DNA from: Aquipuribacter nitratireducens
GTDB taxonomy: Bacteria; Actinomycetota; Actinomycetes; Actinomycetales; JBBAYJ01
DNA: 64,000 bases
Reading direction: 5' to 3'
NCBI RefSeq assembly: GCF_037860835.1
Contig: NZ_JBBEOG010000006.1
Span: forward strand, 62,001 to 126,000
Positions within the stretch are counted from its first letter, which is position 1. Every line of letters begins with the position of its first letter. The notes under the pieces are model-generated. The model worked only from the letters and a program-made list of their open reading frames with translations, ran no database searches and was not told the origin of the DNA. A program made the position numbers and the translations under genes. Below are positions 16,378 to 25,344 of the stretch, in pieces.

Positions 16378-17022
16378 TCAGCCCGGCGACCGACCGCGCA
16401 GGTGCTCGAGCGCCCACGCCTCGTCGACGACCTCGGCGTACTTCGCCGCCAGGTCCCGGAGGTTGGCGGAGTGGACGTCCGCGGACCGGTCGCCGCACGC
16501 GTCGGCGACGACGAAGGGCGTGAAGCCGTGGGACATCGCGTCGACGACCGTGGCCCGCACGCAGCCGGACGTCGACACCCCGCACACGACGACGGTGTCG
16601 ACGCCGGCGGCGGTGAGCGTCGAGGCGAGCGTGGTGCCGAAGAACGCCGACGGCATCTGCTTGAGGAGGACGACCTCGTCGTCGCGCGGGGCGACCTCCG
16701 GCCGGAACTGCCCGGCCGCGGTGTCCCCGACGAAGTCGAGGAGCCCGGGGACCTTCCGGACGAAGGGCCCGCCGTCGAGACCGCCGGCGGCGTAGCGGAC
16801 CCCCGAGTGGGCGACGAGGACGCCGGCGGACCGGGCGGCCTCCAGGAGCCGCGCCGCCGACCGGAGCGGCTCGAGCGACGGCAGCTGGAAGGTGCCGCCC
16901 TCGTCGTAGTAGGCGCGGACCATGTCGATGCACAGCAGGGCGGTGCGCCGGCCCGGCCGGAGCGTGCCGCCCCAGCCGGACCGGTCGTGCGTGCCCTGGT
17001 GGGCGGACAGGTCGGGCGTCAC
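16378..17022 (-). CDS. Isochorismatase-family cysteine hydrolase
   Basis: A 214-residue hydrolase with the family triad Asp33 (LLCIDM), Lys121 (VLLKQMPSAFFGT) and Cys154 (CGVSTSGCVRATV), with the preceding cis-peptide GVS region. Closest families are N-carbamoylsarcosine amidase and related amidohydrolases. The GTG start overlaps the stop of the hydantoinase B gene by four bases. Next to hydantoinase A/B, hydrolysis of an N-carbamoyl amino acid to amine, CO2 and ammonia is a reasonable role. It ends four bases from the convergent Suc_Fer gene. Confidence 0.88.
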   Translation of the reverse strand: MTPDLSAHQGTHDRSGWGGTLRPGRRTALLCIDMVRAYYDEGGTFQLPSLEPLRSAARLLEAARSAGVLVAHSGVRYAAGGLDGGPFVRKVPGLLDFVGDTAAGQFRPEVAPRDDEVVLLKQMPSAFFGTTLASTLTAAGVDTVVVCGVSTSGCVRATVVDAMSHGFTPFVVADACGDRSADVHSANLRDLAAKYAEVVDEAWALEHLRGRSPG

Positions 17023-18896
17023 GCGCGCAGGCCCACCGGCGGTGAGGGTGCGGGCAGGCCCGTCTCCTCGAGCGCGTTCGCGAGGATCTCCTCCAGCGGA
17101 GGCCCGGAGTTCACGATCGGCACCTCCGCCGGCCGGCCGGCGCGCAGCTCGTCCCGCAGCGCGGCCGTGGCGTCGGCGTCGACGTCCCCGGCCTCGGAGC
17201 ACACCACGCCGTAGCGGCGGGCGCCCTCGACGCTCACGAGGCCGCGGCGCACCTCGAGCGCGACGAGCGCCGGGTCCCGCTCGAGCGGGTCGCCCCAGCC
17301 GCCCCCGCCCCACGTGACGAAGTGGAGCACCTCGCCCGCCCTCACCGGCACGTCGTGGCACTTGCTCGGCAGGACCTCGCGGGTGCCGTCGAGCCGCTCG
17401 ACCCACTTGGTGCCGCGGGCCCCGGGCTCCCCGCCCAGCACACCCCACGGGTAGGTGAGCCAGCGGTCGTCGTGGATGGCGATCTCGCCGTCGGACAGGA
17501 ACCGGTAGGCGACGTCGACCCCGTTGCCGCCGCGGTGCAGGCCGGCACCGCCGGTGTCGGTGACGGTCTCCCACTTCTCGATCCGCAGCGGGTAGTACGA
17601 CTCGAGGTACTCGCACGGGATGTTCGTGAAGCTCGGCCACAGCGAGTGCCCGTCCGGGCCGTCGCCCATCGGCCGGCCGGGGATGCCGCCGAAGCCGATC
17701 GAGTACAGCTGGAACCACTCCCCCTTCTGGTCGCCGCTGGAGTACCGGCCCGAGTACATGAAGTGCGGGGAGGAGGAGAAGCCGGCGGCGTTCATCAGCT
17801 GCGGGTTCGTCTGCCCGAGCAGGCCGCCGAGCAGGTCGAACACCCGCCCGATGCCGTGGTTGCGGCCCGACAGGGCCGCGGGGAACCGCGGCTTCCAGAA
17901 GGAGTCCTCGGGGATGACGACGTCGACGAGCGGGTAGAAGCCGTCGTTCCACAGGATCTGCGGGTCGGCGACCGTGATCATGTAGATGCCGAAGAACATC
18001 CGGATGAGGTTCTCGTTGATGTAGTAGTTGATGGGCCCGGCCGCCTGCGGCGAGCTGCCGGTGAAGTCGAGGACGACCTTGTCGCCGTGCCGGGTGAGCG
18101 ACAGCTTCAGCTCGTACGGGCCGAAGCCGACGCCGTCGTCGCAGATGTAGTCGGTGAAGCTGATCGTCCGCCCGTCCTCGAACACCATCGCGAGGAGCGT
18201 CCTCATCGCGTCGTGGTTGCGCTGCAGCAGGGCGTCGAGCGCCGACAGGTAGGTGTCGGTGCCGAACCGGTCGCACATCTCCTGGATGCGGCGCCCTGCG
18301 GTGCGGCAGGCGGCGACGATGCCGTTGAGGTCGGCGCGGTTCCAGTCCGGCTTGCGGACCTGGTTGAGGATGATCTCGAGGGCCTCCTCGGCGAGCTCCC
18401 CCTTCCGGTAGAGCTTGAAGGGCGGGATGACGACGCCCTCCTCGTAGATCGTGCGGGCGTCCGTCGGCATGGAGCTCGCCGTCTTGCCGCCGACGTCGCT
18501 CATGTGGCCGAACATCGACGCCCACCCGACGACCCGGCCCTCGTGGAAGACGGGCATGACGACGAGCCAGTCGTTGGCGTGGCTGATCGCGGCGCCGCAC
18601 GAGTACGGGTCGGAGGTGAGGAGGACGTCGCCCTCCTCGATCGTGCCGTCGTAGTTGTCGAGGAAGTCCGGGATCGACAGGCCGAACTGGCCGACGACCA
18701 TCTTCCCCTCGGGGTCTCCGATGAGGGGGAACTCGTCGTGCTGCTCCCGGATGCCGGGGCTGAGCGCGGTGCGGAACAGCACCTCGTCCATCTCGTAGCG
18801 GGCGTTGCGCAGGGCGTTCTCGACGAGGTCGAGGGTGACGACGTCGACGTCGACGCGCGCGACGGGCTCGGTGGCGGTCTCGATGATGCGTGCCAC
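17019..18896 (-). CDS. hyuB: Hydantoinase B/oxoprolinase family protein
   Basis: A 625-residue HyuB-type subunit. Recognisable blocks are VENALRNARYEMDEVLFRTALSPGIREQHDEFPLI, LLTSDPYSCGAAISHANDW, FGHMSDVGGKTASSMPTDARTIYEEGVVIPP, LNGIVAACRTAGRRIQEMC, LDFTGSSPQAAGPINYYINEN and GGAGLHRGGNGV. With HyuA it forms an ATP-dependent enzyme that opens hydantoin, 5-oxoproline or similar lactam rings; acetone carboxylase alpha is a related family. It begins four bases after hyuA and overlaps the isochorismatase gene. The substrate cannot be read from sequence. Confidence 0.92.
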   Translation of the reverse strand: MARIIETATEPVARVDVDVVTLDLVENALRNARYEMDEVLFRTALSPGIREQHDEFPLIGDPEGKMVVGQFGLSIPDFLDNYDGTIEEGDVLLTSDPYSCGAAISHANDWLVVMPVFHEGRVVGWASMFGHMSDVGGKTASSMPTDARTIYEEGVVIPPFKLYRKGELAEEALEIILNQVRKPDWNRADLNGIVAACRTAGRRIQEMCDRFGTDTYLSALDALLQRNHDAMRTLLAMVFEDGRTISFTDYICDDGVGFGPYELKLSLTRHGDKVVLDFTGSSPQAAGPINYYINENLIRMFFGIYMITVADPQILWNDGFYPLVDVVIPEDSFWKPRFPAALSGRNHGIGRVFDLLGGLLGQTNPQLMNAAGFSSSPHFMYSGRYSSGDQKGEWFQLYSIGFGGIPGRPMGDGPDGHSLWPSFTNIPCEYLESYYPLRIEKWETVTDTGGAGLHRGGNGVDVAYRFLSDGEIAIHDDRWLTYPWGVLGGEPGARGTKWVERLDGTREVLPSKCHDVPVRAGEVLHFVTWGGGGWGDPLERDPALVALEVRRGLVSVEGARRYGVVCSEAGDVDADATAALRDELRAGRPAEVPIVNSGPPLEEILANALEETGLPAPSPPVGLRA

Positions 18897-18899
18897 GGC

Positions 18900-20990
18900 T
18901 CAGTCCTCCGTGCTCTCGTGGGTGGGTGCGTGGCCGACGGGGGTGAGGAGCAGCGAGCCGCTGGGGTGGACGCGGGCCTCGTGCCCGGGCAGGACGAGCG
19001 TCGTGGAGTCCATCTCGGTGATGACGGCGGGCCCGGCGACGACGGCCCCGGCACCGAGCCGGGCCCGGTCGTAGACGCCGGCGCTCACACGGCCGCCCTC
19101 GACCCAGATGTCGTGGTCGGCGACCTTCGCCGCCGACGGGTCGCCGCCCTCCGGCAGCGTCTCGGCCGCCACGGCGGGCCGGGGCCCGGTGGCCGAGGCG
19201 CGCAGCGTCACGACCTCGTGGGCGTTGCGGAGCAGGAAGCCGAAGAGGCGCTGGTGCTCGGCGTCGAAGCGTTCGGCGAGGGAGGCGAGGCCGGCGCCCT
19301 CGCCGTCGAAGGCGTCGAGGTCGATCGTCACCGGGATCTCGAAGCCCTGCCCGTGGTAGCGCAGGTCGGCGGAGTACCCGACGGTGACGTCGGCGTCGTC
19401 GAGGCCCTCGGCCCGCAGCGTCGCCCGGGCGGAGGCGGCGAGCTCCTCCAGCGCCGCGCGGAGGTCGTCGTCGGAGGTCTCGGGGAACTGGCGGATGTAC
19501 GTGCGGGCGGCCTCGTCGCGCAGGCTCGTCGTCGCGTCGCCGTACGCGCACAGCACGCCGGGGCTCGGCGGGATGATGACCGGCCACGCGCCGGTGAGCC
19601 GGCCGAGGGCGTTGGCGTGGAGCGGTCCGGCGCCGCCGAAGGCGACGAGCGCGAAGTCGCGGGGGTCGAAGCCCTGCTGGACGCTCACGAGCCGCAGCGC
19701 CCCGAACATGTTCTCGTTGACGATGTCGACGATCCCCGCCGCGGCGGCCTCCACGGACTCCAGCGCCGTCGCGTCGGCGATGGTCTGCACCGCCGCCCGG
19801 GCGGCGTCGACGTCGAGGGTGATCTCCCCGCCCGCGAGGCTGCTCGGCAGGTACCCGAGGACGACGTTGGCGTCGGTGACGGTCGGCGCCTCGCCGCCCT
19901 GCCCGTAGGCGGCGGGTCCGGGCACGGCGCCCGCGGACTGCGGCCCCACCCGCAGCGCCTGGGTGAGTGGCGGGACGTGGGCGATCGAGCCGCCGCCCGC
20001 CCCGACGGTGCGGACGTCGACGCTGGCGGCGCGGACGTCGAGGTCGCCGACGCGGGTCTGGCGCCCCACGCGCGGCACGAGGTCCTGGACGAGGGCGACG
20101 TCGGTGCTCGTGCCGCCCATGTCGAAGGTGAGGAAGTCGCGGTAGCCGGCCTGCTCGGCCGCCCACGCCGCGCCCGTCACGCCGCCGGCGGGACCGGACA
20201 GCAGGAGGTTGACGGGGTTCGCGGCCGCGGCGGAGGCGGAGGCGAGGCCGCCGTCGGAGCGGAGGATGTAGAGCGGGCCGTCGACGCCGGCCCCGGACAG
20301 CTGCTCGGCGAGGCTGCTGACGTAGCGGGCGACCTGCGGCTGCACGTAGCCGTTCGCCACCGTCGTCACCGTCCGCTCGTACTCCCGCAGCTCCGGCAGC
20401 ACGTGGCTCGACAGGGAGACGGGGAAGCCGGCGCCGAGCTCCTCGGTCGCGATGACGCCGACCTGCTTCTCGTGGTCGCCGTTGGCGAAGGAGTTGATGA
20501 GGCTGACGCACAGCGCCTCGACGCCCTGCTCCTTCAGCGTCCGGATCTTCGCCCGGACGTCGTCGGCGTCGAGCGGTGTGACGACGCTGCCGTCGCTGCC
20601 GACCCGCTCGACGGCCTCGACGGTGTTCTCCAGCGCCGCGAGCGGCTCCGGCTTCGGCCAGATGATCCAGCCGGCGAGCCCGCCGGGCACGAACGAGCGG
20701 GCGATCTGGAGGACCTGCCGGAAGCCCTGTGTCGTGACGAGCCCGACCTTCGCGCCCTTGCCCTCGAGGATCGCGTTCGTCGCGACCGTCGTGCCGTGGA
20801 GGACCTCCGTGAGGTCGGCGAGGCCGACGCCCGCCTCGGCGCACACGCGCTCGATGCCCCGCAGCACCCCCACGGACTGGTCCTCCGGGGTCGAGGCGGT
20901 CTTCGCCCGCCACGTCCGTCCGGTGCCGGTGTCGATGAGCAGGACGTCGGTGAAGGTGCCTCCGACGTCCACGCCGAGACGGTGCGCCAT
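18900..20990 (-). CDS. hyuA: Hydantoinase A/oxoprolinase family protein
   Basis: A 696-residue ATP-binding HyuA subunit with the actin-like ATPase fold. The N-terminal phosphate loop is GVDVGGTFTDVLLID, and HGTTVATNAILEGKGAKVGLVTT and LTFDMGGTSTDVALV are the family motifs. Further on come VGAGGGSIA and FGGAGPLHA. The ATG at 20990 has GAGAGGA 7 bases upstream. It lies between the CoA-transferase gene (44-base gap) and hyuB. The usual role is ATP-dependent ring opening with HyuB, for example of N-methylhydantoin or 5-oxoproline. Confidence 0.93.
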   Translation of the reverse strand: MAHRLGVDVGGTFTDVLLIDTGTGRTWRAKTASTPEDQSVGVLRGIERVCAEAGVGLADLTEVLHGTTVATNAILEGKGAKVGLVTTQGFRQVLQIARSFVPGGLAGWIIWPKPEPLAALENTVEAVERVGSDGSVVTPLDADDVRAKIRTLKEQGVEALCVSLINSFANGDHEKQVGVIATEELGAGFPVSLSSHVLPELREYERTVTTVANGYVQPQVARYVSSLAEQLSGAGVDGPLYILRSDGGLASASAAAANPVNLLLSGPAGGVTGAAWAAEQAGYRDFLTFDMGGTSTDVALVQDLVPRVGRQTRVGDLDVRAASVDVRTVGAGGGSIAHVPPLTQALRVGPQSAGAVPGPAAYGQGGEAPTVTDANVVLGYLPSSLAGGEITLDVDAARAAVQTIADATALESVEAAAAGIVDIVNENMFGALRLVSVQQGFDPRDFALVAFGGAGPLHANALGRLTGAWPVIIPPSPGVLCAYGDATTSLRDEAARTYIRQFPETSDDDLRAALEELAASARATLRAEGLDDADVTVGYSADLRYHGQGFEIPVTIDLDAFDGEGAGLASLAERFDAEHQRLFGFLLRNAHEVVTLRASATGPRPAVAAETLPEGGDPSAAKVADHDIWVEGGRVSAGVYDRARLGAGAVVAGPAVITEMDSTTLVLPGHEARVHPSGSLLLTPVGHAPTHESTED

Positions 20991-21034
20991 CGCGTGTCCT
21001 CTCACTCCGTTGTGCGGTCGGTTCTCCGGGTAGG

Positions 21035-22237
21035 TCAGACGATCCCGGCGCCGCGGAGCCGCGCGAGCTCCGCGTCGTCGAGGCCGAGGAGGTCGCGGTA
21101 CACCTCGTCGGTGTGCTCCCCGAGCGCGGGCCCGACGGCGCGGACCCGGCCGGGGGTGGCCGAGAGGCGGGGGAACACGTTCTGCATGGGGAGCTCGCCG
21201 AAGTCGGGGTGGGCGAGCCGGACGACGGACTGCCGCGCCGCGAAGTGCGGGTCGGCGAGCATGTCCTTCGCCTGGTAGATGCGCCCGGCCGGGACGCCGC
21301 CCGCCTCGAGGCGGGCGAGGAGGTCGTCGGCGGGGACGGTCGCCGTCCACCGCGCGATGAGGCCGTCGAGCTCCTCGGCGTTCTGACCCCGTGCGCCGTG
21401 GGTGGCGTAGCGGGGGTCCGTCGCGAGGTCCGGGCGCTCCATGACGGTCGCGAGCCGCGCGAAGACCGTGTCCTGGTTCGCGGCGACGAGGACCATCTCC
21501 CCGTCGGCGGTGGGGTAGACGTTGCTCGGCGCGACGTTCGGCAGGGTCGTGCCCGTGCGCTCGCGCTGGTAGCCGGCGACCTCCCACTCCGGCAGCAGCG
21601 ACTCCATCATCGCGAGGACGGCCTCGTAGATCGCGGAGTCGACGACCTGGCCGCGGCCGGTGCGGTCGCGGTGGTGGAGCGCGACGAGCGTGCCGACGCA
21701 CGCGAACGTCGCGGCCAGGGAGTCCCCGATGCTGATGCCGGTCCGCGCGGGCGGAGCGTCGGGGTCACCCGTCACGTGGCGCAGACCGCCCATCGCCTCC
21801 CCGATGGAGCCGTACCCGGCGCGCGGCGAGTACGGGCCCGACTGCCCGAAGCCGGTGACGCGGGTGACGACCAGACGGGGGTTGACCTCCCACAGGGACT
21901 CCGGGGACAGCCCCCACCGCTCGAGCGTGCCGGGACGGAAGTTCTCCAGCAGGACGTCGGCCCCGGCGACGAGGCGGCGGACGAGGTCCTGGCCCTCCGG
22001 GGTCCGCAGGTCGCACGTGACGCTCCGCTTGTTCCGCGCGACGACCGGCCACCACAGCGACTTCCCGTGCGGCTTCTCCCGGCCCCACTCCCGCATCGGG
22101 TCGCCCCGGCCGGGGTCCTCGACCTTGATGACGTCGGCGCCGAAGTCGCCGAGCAGCTGCCCGCAGAACGGGCCGGCGAGGAGCTGGCCGAGCTCGACGA
22201 CGCGGACGTCGGACAGGGGCAGGGGGGGCTCGCTCAC
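21035..22237 (-). CDS. CaiB/BaiF family (class III) CoA-transferase
   Basis: A 400-residue family III CoA-transferase. It shows VVELGQLLAGPFCGQLLGDFGADVIKVE with the catalytic Asp further on (GYGSIGEAMGGLRHVTGDPDAPPARTGISIGD region), VDSAIYEAVLAMM, and a typical C-terminal half. The related human enzyme SUGCT uses glutarate and 3-hydroxy-3-methylglutarate, which is notable because an HMG-CoA-lyase-like gene lies divergently. The GTG start overlaps the GntR stop by four bases, so regulator and enzyme are coupled. Donor and acceptor are not known. Confidence 0.9.
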   Translation of the reverse strand: MSEPPLPLSDVRVVELGQLLAGPFCGQLLGDFGADVIKVEDPGRGDPMREWGREKPHGKSLWWPVVARNKRSVTCDLRTPEGQDLVRRLVAGADVLLENFRPGTLERWGLSPESLWEVNPRLVVTRVTGFGQSGPYSPRAGYGSIGEAMGGLRHVTGDPDAPPARTGISIGDSLAATFACVGTLVALHHRDRTGRGQVVDSAIYEAVLAMMESLLPEWEVAGYQRERTGTTLPNVAPSNVYPTADGEMVLVAANQDTVFARLATVMERPDLATDPRYATHGARGQNAEELDGLIARWTATVPADDLLARLEAGGVPAGRIYQAKDMLADPHFAARQSVVRLAHPDFGELPMQNVFPRLSATPGRVRAVGPALGEHTDEVYRDLLGLDDAELARLRGAGIV

Positions 22238-22899
22238 GCGGTCCTCTCGGCGGGTCGGGGCCCGAGCAGGGACGCCCGGGCGGACATGAGGTGGCTGCGC
22301 ATCACCGACTCCGCCCACAGCCCGTCGCGGGCGCGGAGCGCGGCGACGATCTCGAGGTGGTGCTGGGTGCTGCGCCGCATGGCGTCGTCGTCGAAGCCGT
22401 GGAGGGTGCGGAGCACGGCGCCGGTGTGGACGAGGGAGTCGACGACGCCCGGCAGGACGCCGCTGCCGGTCGCCTGGACGATCCCCGCGTGGAAGCGGGA
22501 GTTGAGGACGTACACCCGGTCGAGGTCCTGCGCCGGACCCGGCAGGGCGTAGCGGACCATCTCCTCCGCGTCGGCCCGGAGCCGGTCGAGGGCCTCCTCC
22601 TCGATGGTCGCCGCCGCGAGGCGCGCGGCGAGGCCCTCGACGTGGGCCCGGAGGAGGAAGACGTGGTCGAGGTCGGCCGGCGACAGCTCGACGACGCGGG
22701 CGCCCTTGTGGGGGGTGATGTCGACGAGGCCCTCCGCCGACAGGCGGCGGAGGGCCTCGCGGACCGGTGTGCGGGACACGCCGAGCTGGCGCGCGAGCTC
22801 GACCTCGCCGAGCCGCTCGCCGGGCGCGTAGACGCCGCGCAGGATGAGCGCACGCAGCGAGTCGGCCGTGGTGGCCGGTTCGACCGTGACGCCGTCCAT
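22234..22899 (-). CDS. GntR/FadR-family transcriptional regulator (FCD domain)
   Basis: A 221-residue regulator with an N-terminal winged helix (LRALILRGVYAPGERLGEVELARQLGVSRTPVREALRRLSAEGLV) and an FCD ligand-binding domain (LRAHVEGLAARLA, the metal-site histidines in NSRFHAGI and in STQHHLEIV). It heads the CoA-transferase-hyuA-hyuB-isochorismatase run and faces the HMG-CoA-lyase-like gene across 128 bases. The expected role is repression of one or both units, relieved by an organic-acid ligand. Confidence 0.92.
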   Translation of the reverse strand: MDGVTVEPATTADSLRALILRGVYAPGERLGEVELARQLGVSRTPVREALRRLSAEGLVDITPHKGARVVELSPADLDHVFLLRAHVEGLAARLAAATIEEEALDRLRADAEEMVRYALPGPAQDLDRVYVLNSRFHAGIVQATGSGVLPGVVDSLVHTGAVLRTLHGFDDDAMRRSTQHHLEIVAALRARDGLWAESVMRSHLMSARASLLGPRPAERTA

Positions 22900-22992
22900 G
22901 CGCAGCTCCGCACACAGCAGGGATGGGGTGTGTGCAATCTAGGAGGCCCGACCCGGTCGCACAAGGGGTTGTCCGGCGCTTTGGAGGCCCGT

Positions 22993-23027
22993 TGCATGCA
23001 CCTGTCGGACTTGGCACTCTAGGTGCC
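22993..23027. promoter_or_regulatory. Palindromes between GntR and lyase genes
   Basis: TGCATGCA at 22993-23000 is a perfect 8-base palindrome. GGCAC-TCTAG-GTGCC at 23013-23027 is a 5-5-5 inverted repeat that ends on the base before the lyase ATG, where a ribosome-binding site would be expected. Either could be the GntR operator. Confidence 0.4.
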
Positions 23028-23951
23028 ATGGCAGACGACGGTGTCCGGCCGGCGGGTGTGCACGTGGTCGAGGTGGGCCCCCGCGACGGGCTGCAGAACG
23101 AGCGCCGCGTGCTCGACGTCGCCACGCGCGTCGAGCTCGTGCGCCGGCTCGTCGCGGCGGGGGTGCGCCGGCTCGAGACAGTGAGCTTCGTCAACCCGAC
23201 CCGCGTCCCGCAGATGGCGGGCGCGGAGGAGGTCATGGCCGAGGTGCCGCGCACGGCGCCGGACGGGTCGCCGGTCGCGCACATCGGTCTCGTCCTCAAC
23301 GAGCGCGGCCTCGACCGGGCGCTCGCGGCGGCGGTCGACGAGGTCAACCTCGTCGCGATCACGACCGAGACGTTCTCCCACCGCAACCAGGGCGCGGGGG
23401 TCGACGACGTGCTCGCGGCGACGGTCCGGATGCTCGAGCGCGCCCGGGCCGCCGGCGTGCCGGCCTCGGTGACGGTGTCGGCGTCGTTCGGCTGCCCCTT
23501 CGAGGGCGAGGTGACGACGGAGCAGGTGATGCGCGTCGTGCGGGCCGTGCTGCCCGCCGAGCCGGTCGAGGTCGCCCTCGCCGACACCATCGGCGTCGGT
23601 GTGCCCGCGGACGTCCGGCGGCTCGTGCGCGCGGTGCGGGCGGAGTCCGACGTGCCGCTGCGCGCCCACTTCCACAACACCCGCAACACCGGCTACGCCA
23701 ACGCCCTCGCCGCGGCCGAGGAGGGGGTGCTCGCCCTCGACGCCTCGATCGGCGGGTACGGCGGCTGCCCGTTCGCGCCGAACGCCACGGGCAACATCGC
23801 GACGGAGGACCTCGTGTACGCGCTGGGACGGTCCGGGCACGACGTCGGCCTGCGGGTCGACGACCTCGCGGCCCCGCGCGACTTCGTCACGAGCGCGCTG
23901 GGCGCCGACCAGGCACCGGGTCTCCTCGGGCGGGCAGGCGACTGGCCGTGA
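23028..23951 (+). CDS. Hydroxymethylglutaryl-CoA lyase-like enzyme
   Basis: A 307-residue DRE-TIM metallolyase. The start VVEVGPRDGLQNE carries the catalytic Arg-Asp. ETVSFVNPTRVPQMAG, the metal-binding HFHNTRNTGYAN and GGYGGCPFAPNATGNIATEDLVY (with the catalytic Cys) are all present. The family cleaves HMG-CoA to acetoacetate and acetyl-CoA, and relatives cleave other 3-hydroxy-3-methyl acyl-CoAs. The ATG at 23028 gives the family N-terminus, but no clear ribosome-binding site precedes it. It may work on the product of the divergently encoded CoA-transferase. Confidence 0.9.
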   Translation: MADDGVRPAGVHVVEVGPRDGLQNERRVLDVATRVELVRRLVAAGVRRLETVSFVNPTRVPQMAGAEEVMAEVPRTAPDGSPVAHIGLVLNERGLDRALAAAVDEVNLVAITTETFSHRNQGAGVDDVLAATVRMLERARAAGVPASVTVSASFGCPFEGEVTTEQVMRVVRAVLPAEPVEVALADTIGVGVPADVRRLVRAVRAESDVPLRAHFHNTRNTGYANALAAAEEGVLALDASIGGYGGCPFAPNATGNIATEDLVYALGRSGHDVGLRVDDLAAPRDFVTSALGADQAPGLLGRAGDWP

Positions 23952-23957
23952 CCTGAC

Positions 23958-23987
23958 CGCCCGTCGGTGCCATCACACCGGCGGGCG
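23958..23987. terminator. Bidirectional stem-loop terminator
   Basis: The bases at 23958-23969 pair with 23976-23987 in a 12-base stem with one T-G wobble and a 6-base loop. It lies between the convergent lyase and FAD monooxygenase genes, so it can serve both. Confidence 0.7.
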
Positions 23988-24038
23988 ACGTGGGCCGCTC
24001 TCACGACCACGTGGGACGAGGCCGAGGGCCGCCCGCAC

Positions 24039-25283
24039 TCAGCGTCGAGCCCACGGCGGGGCGTGCTCCGGCAGCGGGCCGATGGCGACGAGCCGCGCGG
24101 GCACGCCCTGCAGCCACGGCAGGCGCTGCAGCACCTGCAGGGCCCGCGGCGGCCGCGTCGCCGACGCGCCCGGCGCGTCCCCGCCGAGGACCCGCCGGAT
24201 GATCCGCCGGTGGGCGAGGCGCTGCCCCGCCTGCACCAGGACCGTGGGCAGCCACCGGCGGCGCTGCACCCGGCGGCAGGCGGCATCGAGCGCCTCCGGT
24301 GCAGGGTCGCCGGCACGCAGCACCTCACCGAGGTGCCGCGCGGCCGCCGTGGCGTCCTGGATCGCGAGGTTGATGCCGACCCCGCCTACGGGCGACATCG
24401 CGTGCGCGGCGTCCCCGATCACGAGGAGCCCGGGAGCGTGCCAGCGGCGCAGCCGGTCGAGACGGACCGCGAGCAGGCTGACGTCGTCCCACCCCGCCAG
24501 GTCAGCGGTGCGCCCGCGGAGCCACGGCAGCAGGCGCTCGAGCTCGGCGCGCAGGTGGTCGACCGGCTGCCGCCGGAGCTCCTCGTCGCCCCCGTGGCGG
24601 ACGAGGAACCCGCACTGCCAGTACCCGCCCCGGTCGATCATGACGACCATCCGGCCGGACGAGATCCTCCCGACGAGCCCCGACGGGTCGGAGTCCGCGC
24701 GCGGCAGCCGGAACCACTCGACGTCCATCGGCACCCCGAACGTACGCGTCGGCAGCCCGGCCGCCGCCCGGACGGTCGACCCGCGCCCGTCGCACGCGAC
24801 GACGAGGTCGGCGCCCACCTCGCTCGTGGCACCGTCCGTCCGGTCGCGGACCACGACCCCGCACACCCGTCCGCCGCCGTCGCGCCGCACCCCGACCACC
24901 TCGGCGTCGCGGCGCAGCGAGAACGTCGGCTCGCGGGCGGCGGCGGACGCGAGGAGCTCGAGGAAGTCCCACTGCGGCACCAGCGCGATGTGGCGGTGCC
25001 GTCCCGGCAGGCGGCGCAGGTCCCCGACGCGCACCGGCCCGGAGTCGAGCACCACCTCGGCGGTCTCGACGCGCCGCTGCGGCAGCCGCGCGAGCTCCTC
25101 GCCGAGTCCGAGCTCGTCGAGGAGGGTGAGCGTCGAGGCGTGCACCGTGTCGCCGCGGAAGTCGCGAAGGAAGTCCGTGTGCTTCTCCAGCACGGTGACG
25201 CGCACCCCGCCCCGCGCCAGGAGGGTCCCGAGGACCATCCCGGCCGGCCCGCCGCCGACCACGCACACCTGGGTCGCAGCCAT
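24039..25283 (-). CDS. FAD-dependent aromatic-hydroxylase-type monooxygenase
   Basis: A 414-residue flavoprotein of the UbiH/p-hydroxybenzoate hydroxylase family. The N-terminal GGGPAGM is followed by VLEKHTDFLRDFRGDTVHASTLTLLDELGL. The middle DGRGSTVRAAAGL motif and the GDAAHAMSPVGGVGINLAIQDATAAA motif bind FAD and NAD(P)H. The ATG at 25283 is selected because it begins just before the first beta strand. It is likely monocistronic and sits downstream of the folate genes on the same strand. The substrate is unknown. Confidence 0.9.
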   Translation of the reverse strand: MAATQVCVVGGGPAGMVLGTLLARGGVRVTVLEKHTDFLRDFRGDTVHASTLTLLDELGLGEELARLPQRRVETAEVVLDSGPVRVGDLRRLPGRHRHIALVPQWDFLELLASAAAREPTFSLRRDAEVVGVRRDGGGRVCGVVVRDRTDGATSEVGADLVVACDGRGSTVRAAAGLPTRTFGVPMDVEWFRLPRADSDPSGLVGRISSGRMVVMIDRGGYWQCGFLVRHGGDEELRRQPVDHLRAELERLLPWLRGRTADLAGWDDVSLLAVRLDRLRRWHAPGLLVIGDAAHAMSPVGGVGINLAIQDATAAARHLGEVLRAGDPAPEALDAACRRVQRRRWLPTVLVQAGQRLAHRRIIRRVLGGDAPGASATRPPRALQVLQRLPWLQGVPARLVAIGPLPEHAPPWARR

Positions 25284-25344
25284 CCGCCACGGTACTGCCG
25301 AGGACACACCGACCCGTCGACGCGCCCGAGCGCGGGACCCCGCG

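Noticed and set aside
17322-21278. A 1318-codon open frame on the plus strand across hyuA, hyuB and the CoA-transferase gene
   Set aside because: It is antisense to genes with strong family motifs. Its product is Val/Asp/Gly/Arg-rich without recognisable domains, a normal by-product of high-GC codon use.
16378-23951. A standard creatinine-degradation operon
   Set aside because: HyuA/B and the carbamoylsarcosine-amidase-like enzyme fit, but creatinine deaminase, creatinase and sarcosine oxidase genes are absent and CoA enzymes are present.
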